This document shows positions 7,010 through 11,820 of a stretch of DNA of 11,820 nt, one piece after another. Source of the DNA: an uncultured Pseudomonadota bacterium (GTDB taxonomy: Bacteria; Pseudomonadota; Gammaproteobacteria; Burkholderiales; Eutrophovitaceae). Position numbers and translations under genes: made by a program. The notes beneath the pieces are model-generated. The model worked only from the letters and a program-made list of their open reading frames with translations, had not been told where the DNA came from and ran no database searches. The stretch lies in contig CALJLA010000034.1 of NCBI GenBank assembly GCA_937983055.1, forward strand, positions 1 through 11,820. The letters run 5' to 3'. The number at the start of each line of letters is the position of its first letter. Position 1 is the stretch's first letter.

Positions 7010-7852
7010 TCAGCCGCCGCGCTTGCCGGCACCCAGCGTCGTGTCCCTGGGCAGCGGGAAGACCGGTCTCGGCGCCGGGTCGCGGTAGTAAGGCATCATC
7101 TCCGGCACCCGGGCGGACAGCGCCTCCATTCGCCGCTGCGGCGCCGGGTGAGTGGAAAGGAACTCCAGCCCGCCCTTGCCGCCGCTCGCCTCGCCCATCT
7201 TGCGCCACAGCGTGACCGCGGCGCGCGGGTCGTAGCCCGCCTTTGCCGCCAGCTCGATGCCGATGCGGTCGGCTTCGGACTCGGCCTCGCGGCTGTTCGG
7301 CAGTTCGAGCGCCACCACCGCGGCCAGCGCCGCGCCCTGCACCGCGAGCGGCTGGTCGGTGGTGACGGCAAGCACCCCGAGGCCGGCCTGCATGGCCATC
7401 GCCCGCGACATCTTTTCGGCGGTGTGCGCAAGCAGCGCATGGGCGATTTCATGGCCCATGACCTGGGCAATCTCGTCGTCGGTGGCGTTGAGCTGCTGGA
7501 TCAGCCCGGTGTAGATGGCCATGCGGCCGCCGGCCATGCACCAGGCGTTGACCGTCTTCGGGTCGTCGATCACGTGAACGCTCCATTGCCACTGCTCGGT
7601 CTCCGGGCGGTAGCGGATAGCCTGCGCGACCAGCCGTTCGGTGATCGTCACCACCCGCGCGCGGGTGACCGGGTCGTTGTCGAGCTTGCCCTTGTCGTCG
7701 ATCGGCTTGAGCATCGCGACGTAGGCCTCCTTCGAGGCGGAGATGGCAGTGTCTTCCGACACCAGCATCAACTGCGAACGCCCGCTGATCGGGTTGGTCT
7801 GGCAACCGCCGGCTATCAGCAGGGCGGCAAGAACGAGCAAGAGCTTCTTCAT
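7010..7852 (-). CDS. M48-family zinc metalloprotease, lipoprotein (LoiP/BepA-like)
   Basis: The 280-residue protein starts with a lipoprotein signal (MKKLLLVLAALLIAGGC), with C17 as lipidation site. Position +2 is Gln, not Asp, so outer-membrane anchoring facing the periplasm is expected. The catalytic motif is HEIAH (H134, E135, H138) and the third zinc ligand is probably E191 in ESEADRIG. The CMAGGRMAIYTGL stretch (105-117) before HExxH and the FLSTHPAPQRRM stretch (231-242) after it are typical of periplasmic M48 proteases that act in outer-membrane protein quality control. Length is normal for the single-domain type; there is no TPR tail as in BepA, so LoiP/YggG-like is the closer comparison. 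ATG 7852 has only a weak GGAA upstream. No convincing promoter is visible in 7853-7940. The OsmC fusion gene follows 45 nt downstream. Confidence 0.87.
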   Translation of the reverse strand: MKKLLLVLAALLIAGGCQTNPISGRSQLMLVSEDTAISASKEAYVAMLKPIDDKGKLDNDPVTRARVVTITERLVAQAIRYRPETEQWQWSVHVIDDPKTVNAWCMAGGRMAIYTGLIQQLNATDDEIAQVMGHEIAHALLAHTAEKMSRAMAMQAGLGVLAVTTDQPLAVQGAALAAVVALELPNSREAESEADRIGIELAAKAGYDPRAAVTLWRKMGEASGGKGGLEFLSTHPAPQRRMEALSARVPEMMPYYRDPAPRPVFPLPRDTTLGAGKRGG

Positions 7853-7939
7853 GATCGGTTCCGCGTGATCTTCGAACGGGTGAGACGCCGGCGGCAGGCG
7901 CTTCGTTCACCGTAAGGCGCCGGTGTCGTCTCTGATACG

Positions 7940-7967
7940 AAAAGGGCCGGCGCCACGACGCCGGCCC
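7940..7967 (-). terminator. Intrinsic terminator of the HNH gene
   Basis: On the - strand a perfect 9-bp stem, GGGCCGGCG (7967-7959) with CGCCGGCCC (7952-7944), closes a 6-nt loop and is followed by four T residues (7943-7940). It begins 18 nt after the HNH stop codon and separates that gene from the M48 gene, which therefore probably has its own promoter. The U-tract is short but the stem is very stable. Confidence 0.65.
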
Positions 7968-7985
7968 GGGTGCGCGCGCCGCCGC

Positions 7986-8579
7986 TCAGGCGTGCAGACG
8001 GCTGTGCTTGGGCACTTTTGCCATCAGGTAGTCCATCTGGTCCTGCAGAATGCGGCGGTTTTGCAGGATCAGGTGCTCGTAGCGATTGGGCACGTACGGC
8101 AGGTACAACAGCGGCATGTCCGCCGCTTCCGGCGAACGGCCGCCCTTGCGGATGTTGCAACTGCGGCAGGCGGTCACCACGTTCATCCAGCGGTCCTTGC
8201 CGTTCTGATGTACCGGCACCACATGGTCGCGCGACAGATCGCGCTCGCGATAGGTGCCGCCGCAGTAGGCGCAGACGTGACGGTCGCGCGAAAAAAGCGC
8301 GGCATTGGACAGATGCGGTTCGACGTGCCGGTCCTTCAGGAAGTCGACCGCGCCCTTGATCGCAATGATGCTGCGCGTGGAAATTTCGGACCGCTCGCCG
8401 GTCAGCCGCGACGTGCCGCCGTGATAGGTCGCGACCACGTCGCCGAGCGACCATGCCACCATCCGCCGTGCGTAGTAGGTGATGGCGTCCTCGACAATCA
8501 GCCAGCGGCTTGGCACCCCGGCCATGTCCACAGCAAGAATCAGCGCCACTTTCGAAAACTCCGCAAAACCGTGAAACAT
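7986..8579 (-). CDS. HNH endonuclease domain protein
   Basis: The 197-residue protein (if ATG 8579 is used) carries a zinc-finger HNH nuclease domain: C103-x2-C106 (CAYCGG), D118-H119 (SRDHVVPV), N133 (WMNVVTACRSCN), C138-x2-C141 and N142. The N-terminal part (WLIVEDAITYYARRMVAWSL) and the tail (PLLYLPYVPNRYEHLILQNR) match a chromosomal HNH protein widespread in betaproteobacteria; function unknown to me, probably not a homing or restriction enzyme. The start is uncertain. ATG 8579 has no Shine-Dalgarno and sits just behind a hairpin. GTG 8549 (residue 11) has GGAG 9 nt upstream and yields a protein starting VALILAVDMAG, closer to the N-terminus I expect for the family. The gene has its own candidate promoter and terminator, so it looks monocistronic. 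Confidence 0.85.
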   Translation of the reverse strand: MFHGFAEFSKVALILAVDMAGVPSRWLIVEDAITYYARRMVAWSLGDVVATYHGGTSRLTGERSEISTRSIIAIKGAVDFLKDRHVEPHLSNAALFSRDRHVCAYCGGTYRERDLSRDHVVPVHQNGKDRWMNVVTACRSCNIRKGGRSPEAADMPLLYLPYVPNRYEHLILQNRRILQDQMDYLMAKVPKHSRLHA

Positions 8580-8585
8580 TCGCTG

Positions 8586-8602
8586 CCCGCGCCGGGCGCG
8601 GG
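8586..8602 (-). promoter_or_regulatory. Hairpin just before the annotated HNH start codon
   Basis: CCCGCGC and GCGCGGG form a perfect 7-bp stem with a 3-nt loop, ending 6 nt before ATG 8579 in the place of a Shine-Dalgarno sequence. It would lie in the 5' leader of the transcript from the candidate promoter at 8621-8650. It either blocks initiation at ATG 8579, favouring GTG 8549, or regulates translation. Confidence 0.4.
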
Positions 8603-8620
8603 TTTCGCGCGAATGCGCAA

Positions 8621-8650
8621 AGTATAGGCGCAGGTCTTGCAGTTTGGGAA
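8621..8650 (-). promoter_or_regulatory. Candidate sigma70 promoter of the HNH gene
   Basis: On the - strand TTCCCA (8650-8645, 4/6 to the -35 consensus) is followed by an 18-nt spacer and TATACT (8626-8621, 5/6 to the -10 consensus). The predicted start near 8614 gives a ~35-nt leader before ATG 8579. TATACT stands out in this GC-rich context. Confidence 0.45.
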
Positions 8651-8661
8651 GCGCCCGATTT

Positions 8662-8690
8662 CGCCAAGCTGCTCTTTACTTGGCGTTTTT
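8662..8690 (+). terminator. Orphan + strand intrinsic terminator
   Basis: A perfect 7-bp stem, CGCCAAG (8662-8668) with CTTGGCG (8679-8685), closes a 10-nt loop and is followed by TTTTTGT on the + strand. No + strand gene precedes it, since both flanking genes are on the - strand, where the hairpin has no U-run. It may end an undetected + strand small RNA or block antisense transcription into the oxidoreductase gene. Confidence 0.55.
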
Positions 8691-8702
8691 GTCCAACCCC
8701 GG

Positions 8703-10496
8703 TCAGGCGGCGACTTCCGTGAGGCTGACCTTCTGGATGGTGATGGCGTTGACCGGACAGGCAGCCTCGCAGCGCCCGCAACGCACGCACTGATTCTGGT
8801 CGATCCACAGCCGGTTGTAGTACAGCGAATCGGTGGCGCCGGGCTCGATGCGGCGGTAACCGATGATGCGCCCTTCCTCGTCGCGATGCAGGTCGGCCAC
8901 CTCGACGATGCAATGGTCTACCGGCTTGACCTTGAGGCACTCGTCGCACAGCACGCACTTCGCGTCGTTGATCTCGAACTTGTAGTGGCACAGGTAGCAG
9001 CGCGACGCCGCCTCGCGCGCCGTCGCAGGGTCGTAGCCGGTTTCCACCTCGGCCGGGCCGCCGCGTTCGGCCACCGGCAGGGTCGGCATCGGGTGGATCG
9101 GGATCACGTTCATCTCGGCGCTTCGGCCGGTGGTGCGTCCGCCCGGCGCCTTCGACATAAAGGCCGGCCCGACGCGGGCCACCCGACGGGTACGCTGCGC
9201 CGACATCAGCCGCAGATCGACGGTGCGCGCGCAATTGCGCGCATGGCCGATGGCCTGGATCAGTGTGGTCGCGCCCAGCGCGAAATCACCGGCGACGAAG
9301 ATATTCGGATGCGCCGTGTGGTGGGCCTTGTCGCTGGCAAGCCACCCATCGGCCGCCACCAGGCGCCCGCGCAGCCCGGCATCGATCCAGCCGGTGTCCG
9401 GAAACTGGCCGGTGGCGAGAATGACGGTGTCGGCGCCGGCGACGAATTCGCTGCCCGGTACTGCCTCCGGCACACGTCGCCCGTCGCGCCCCGCCGCACC
9501 CGCGCGGGTACGGACGAAACGCACGCCGGCAACCGACGCCTCGCCTTCGAAGGCGAGCGGCGACACCTGGTTCTCGAGCGCGCCGCCTTCGTCGAGCAAT
9601 TCTTCCAGTTCACCGGGAAGCACCACCATGTCCTCGCGCGCACGACGATAGAACACGCCAACCTGCGCACCCATCCGCACCGCGCTGCGCGCGCAGTCCA
9701 TTGCGGTGTAGCCGCCCCCGATTACCGCCACCTGGTGCCCGAGCGTTTGCCGTCCCGCCTCGTTCACCTGCAGCAGAAAATCCAGTCCGTGTTCCAGGCC
9801 GGCCAGCGACGCGCCGGGAAGGTCCAGCAGGTTGGGCCGCAGGGTACCGGCCGCCATCACTACGGCGTCGAACTCGTCTGCCAGTTGTTGCAGCGTGACA
9901 TCGCGGCCCACCATTACGCCGCAGCGGATCGATACCCCGATCGCCGCCACCTGCCCGATCTCGCGCTCGATGATCGCGCGCGGCAGCCGGAACGCCGGAA
10001 TGCCCTGGTTCATCATGCCGCCGGGGCGCGCATGCCGTTCCAGCACCACGACCTCATGACCGAACAGCGCCAGATCGCGCGCGCAGGCAAGCCCCGCCGG
10101 GCCGGCGCCGATCACCGCGACACGGCGGCCGGACTTCGCAAACTGCGGCGGCAGCACCACCGGTGCGGTCTCGCCGAAGTCGGCGGCGGAGCGCTTGGAA
10201 AAGCAGATGGCGACCGAGTCGCCGTTGCCTTCCCAGCCGTGGCGGCCGGCCTACTCGCAGGGCCGCGAGCACACCCGTCCGAGCACCGCCGGAAATACGT
10301 GGTCGCGCCGGTTGACCTCGTAGGCCTCGGCGTAGCGGCCGTGATAGATCGCTTCGAGATAAGCGGGCACATCGGTGCCCGCCGGGCAGGCGGCCTGGCA
10401 GGGAATGTTCTGGTGCAGCCACTCGAGCGCCTGGGCGGCCTCGCTGTCGCCCTGCTCGACCGGCAGGGCGGTCAGCTGCTTGAAGTGTGTCGTCAT
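8703..10496 (-). pseudogene. GltD-like FAD/NAD(P) oxidoreductase with C-terminal 2[4Fe-4S] domain, interrupted by in-frame TAG
   Basis: One continuous frame of 597 codons runs from ATG 10496 to TGA 8703-8705, broken only by TAG at 10253-10251 (codon 82). Coding similarity continues on both sides without a frameshift. Before the stop is a GltD/DPD-type N-terminal Fe-S region (C33, C37, C76, C80 in GRVCSRPCE). After it come RHGWEGNGDSVAICFSKR, an FAD loop GAGPAG (~130-135), an NAD(P) loop GGGYTA (~260-265), the second FAD motif (ATGQFPDTG, NIFVAGDFALG), and a ferredoxin-like tail with cysteines at 514/517/520/529 and 570/573/576/580 plus a CYLC pair at 500/503. The third cysteine of C-x3-C-x3-C is Gly84. 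Such proteins pass electrons from NAD(P)H via FAD to Fe-S clusters and partners. An in-frame TTG at 10505 is an alternative start; neither has a clear ribosome-binding site. fhs ends 36 nt upstream of the ATG, suggesting translational coupling. It may be a recent pseudogene, a sequencing error, or a recoded gene. Confidence 0.75.
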
Positions 10497-10532
10497 CGTG
10501 TGCAAGGGTGGCGGCCCGGCCGCGGCGCCGCC

Positions 10533-11820
10533 TCAGAACAGGCCAACCACGCTGCCGTCGTCGGCCAGATCGATTTTGTCCGCCGCCGGCACCTTGGGCA
10601 AGCCGGGCATGGTCATGATGTCCCCGCATACCGCCACCACGAACTCCGCCCCGGCCGACAGCCGCAGCTCGCGCACCGTCAGGGTATGGCCGGTGGGCGC
10701 GCCGCGCAGCGACGCATCGCTCGAAAACGAGTACTGCGTCTTCGCGATGCACACCGGCAAGCGGCCGTAGCCTTCCTGCTCGAGTTCCTGCAGGCGGGTA
10801 CCCGCGCCTGCCTCGATCGACACGCCGGCGGCGCCATACACCTGCTTCGCCAGGGTCTCGATCTTGGCGGCGAGCGGCAGCTCGTCGGGGTAGGTGAAGC
10901 GCAGCTTCGCCTTGCCCGATTCGGCCAGCGACACCACTTCCCGGGCGAGCGCTTCGGCGCCGGCACCGCCCTGGGCCCAATGCCGCGCCAGCACTACCGG
11001 CACCCCGAGCGACTCGCACTTGCGCTGCAGCAGTGACAGTTCGGCTTCGGTGTCGTGCACGAAATGATTCACCGACACCACGCAGGGCAGACCGTAGACG
11101 TCGCGCAAGGAGAGCAAATGCCGCTCCAGGTTGGAAAAGCCCTGCTCCAGCGCCTGCAGATTCTCGACATTGAGCGCCTTGGCGTCGGCGCCGCCGTGGT
11201 ACTTGAGCGCGCGCACCGTGGCCACGATCACCGCGGCATCCGGCCGTAATCCCGACTTGCGGCACTTGATGTTGACGAATTTCTCGGCGCCGAGATCGGC
11301 GCCAAATCCGGCCTCGGTCACCACGTAATCGCCGAGCTTGAGAGCGGTGCGGGTGGCGATCACCGAGTTGCAGCCATGCGCAATGTTGGCGAACGGGCCG
11401 CCATGGATGATCGCCGGGTTGTTCTCCAGCGTCTGCACCAGGTTGGGCTTGATCGCGTCCTTCAGCAGCACTGCCATCGCGCCATGGGCGTTCAGGTCGG
11501 CGGCATGCACCGGCCTGCGCCCGCGGGTGTAGCCCACCACGATGCGACCGAGCCGCGCCTTGAGGTCGGCCATCGAGTCGGCGAGGCAGAGAATCGCCAT
11601 CACTTCCGACGCCACTACGATGTCGAAGCCGTCTTCCCGCGGGTAGCCGTTGCCCGGCCCGCCGAGCGACACCACGATCTGACGCAGCGCCCGGTCGTTC
11701 ATGTCGAGCACCCGTTTCCAGGTGACGCGGCGCGGATCGATGTCGAGCGTGTTGCCGTGATGGATATGGTTGTCGATCAGGGCCGCCAGCAGGTTGTTGG
11801 CGAGCTGGATGGCGTTGAAG
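10533..11820 (-). CDS. fhs: Formate-tetrahydrofolate ligase, N-terminus outside window
   Basis: About 428 C-terminal residues are present of the ~557 usual for this cytoplasmic enzyme, which makes 10-formyl-tetrahydrofolate from formate, ATP and tetrahydrofolate. The frame is open to the right edge, so GTG 11711 is internal, not a start: upstream codons read LIDNHIHHGNTLDIDPRR and then VTWKRVLDMNDRALR, a hallmark of the family. Other landmarks are GGPFANIAHGCNS (substrate region), TEAGFGADLGAEKF, VVSVNHF, the region around YGAAGVS and the C-terminal DIMTMPGLPKVPAA, ending in GLF. The ATP P-loop normally lies near residue 70 and is beyond the edge. The next gene downstream is the Fe-S flavoprotein, 36 nt away, most likely in the same transcript. 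Family assignment is firm. Confidence 0.95.
   Translation of the reverse strand, partial: FNAIQLANNLLAALIDNHIHHGNTLDIDPRRVTWKRVLDMNDRALRQIVVSLGGPGNGYPREDGFDIVVASEVMAILCLADSMADLKARLGRIVVGYTRGRRPVHAADLNAHGAMAVLLKDAIKPNLVQTLENNPAIIHGGPFANIAHGCNSVIATRTALKLGDYVVTEAGFGADLGAEKFVNIKCRKSGLRPDAAVIVATVRALKYHGGADAKALNVENLQALEQGFSNLERHLLSLRDVYGLPCVVSVNHFVHDTEAELSLLQRKCESLGVPVVLARHWAQGGAGAEALAREVVSLAESGKAKLRFTYPDELPLAAKIETLAKQVYGAAGVSIEAGAGTRLQELEQEGYGRLPVCIAKTQYSFSSDASLRGAPTGHTLTVRELRLSAGAEFVVAVCGDIMTMPGLPKVPAADKIDLADDGSVVGLF

Noticed and set aside
6278..7915. 545-codon open frame on the + strand opposite the OsmC fusion and M48 genes
   Set aside because: It spans two real - strand genes and their spacer with no recognisable domain; an artefact of GC-rich third positions.
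8620..8670. tRNA-like look of the stretch ending in CGCCA before the + strand terminator
   Set aside because: No T-arm consensus, no anticodon stem and no 7-bp acceptor pairing could be found.
8637..11036. 799-codon open frame on the + strand opposite the oxidoreductase and fhs genes
   Set aside because: It runs antisense across several unmistakable genes and their gaps, is rich in His, Arg and Ala with no recognisable domain, and is the usual mirror frame of GC-rich coding DNA.
10054..11265. 403-codon open frame on the - strand overlapping fhs and the oxidoreductase N-terminus in another frame
   Set aside because: The fhs frame contains all family motifs in this stretch, while this one is Arg/Gly-rich noise. 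It merely bridges the amber-containing region and does not repair it by frameshifting.
11709..11711. GTG as start codon of the folate ligase
   Set aside because: Family-conserved residues (NHIHHGNTLDIDPRR and VTWKR) continue upstream in frame to the window edge.
1..11820. CRISPR arrays, insertion sequences, integrases, rRNA or tRNA genes
   Set aside because: No spaced direct repeats, transposase or integrase motifs, terminal inverted repeats flanking a gene, or RNA gene signatures were seen on either strand.

Overview
The window is a GC-rich (roughly two-thirds G+C), gene-dense chromosomal segment. Its ArgD-type aminotransferase, HNH protein and PaaG/PaaH sequences look most like those of betaproteobacteria (Burkholderiales or relatives). 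That placement is by recognition of protein families, not by search. I see no insertion sequence, phage gene, CRISPR array, tRNA or rRNA.

Layout, left part, + strand. The 3' end of paaG (1-616) is followed after 2 nt by complete paaH (619-2139). Together they cover ring-oxepin formation and 3-hydroxyadipyl-CoA oxidation in aerobic phenylacetyl-CoA degradation. After a 75-nt gap comes a large exported alpha/beta hydrolase of the Abhydrolase_10 type (2215-4311). A 207-nt gap then holds a sigma70-like promoter, a 27-codon arginine-rich mini-ORF, several hairpins and a strong intrinsic terminator. All of this lies directly before an ArgD-type acetylornithine aminotransferase (4519-5724). The arrangement looks like a transcription attenuator and is the most interesting thing in the window.

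Right part, - strand throughout (5729-11820). Read in the direction of transcription: the C-terminal three quarters of formate-tetrahydrofolate ligase (fhs, running off the right edge to 10533); then a GltD-like FAD/NAD(P) oxidoreductase with a C-terminal double [4Fe-4S] ferredoxin domain (10496-8703), interrupted by an in-frame TAG and lacking one expected cluster cysteine; an HNH endonuclease (8579-7986) with its own candidate promoter and terminator; an M48 lipoprotein metalloprotease (7852-7010); and an alpha/beta hydrolase-OsmC fusion (6964-5729). The fusion gene converges on the aminotransferase gene with only 4 nt between stop codons.

How they work together. paaG/paaH form one catabolic unit. 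fhs and the iron-sulfur flavoprotein are closely spaced (36 nt) and probably one transcript devoted to one-carbon/redox metabolism. The M48 lipoprotein and the OsmC fusion are also closely spaced (45 nt) and could be an envelope/oxidative-stress pair. The aminotransferase stands alone and appears to be controlled by its own leader. Three glycine, cysteine or sense codons expected in conserved motifs are altered by apparent single-base changes: PaaG Trp for Gly, and the oxidoreductase stop and Gly-for-Cys. Consensus sequencing error or gene decay should be considered for each.
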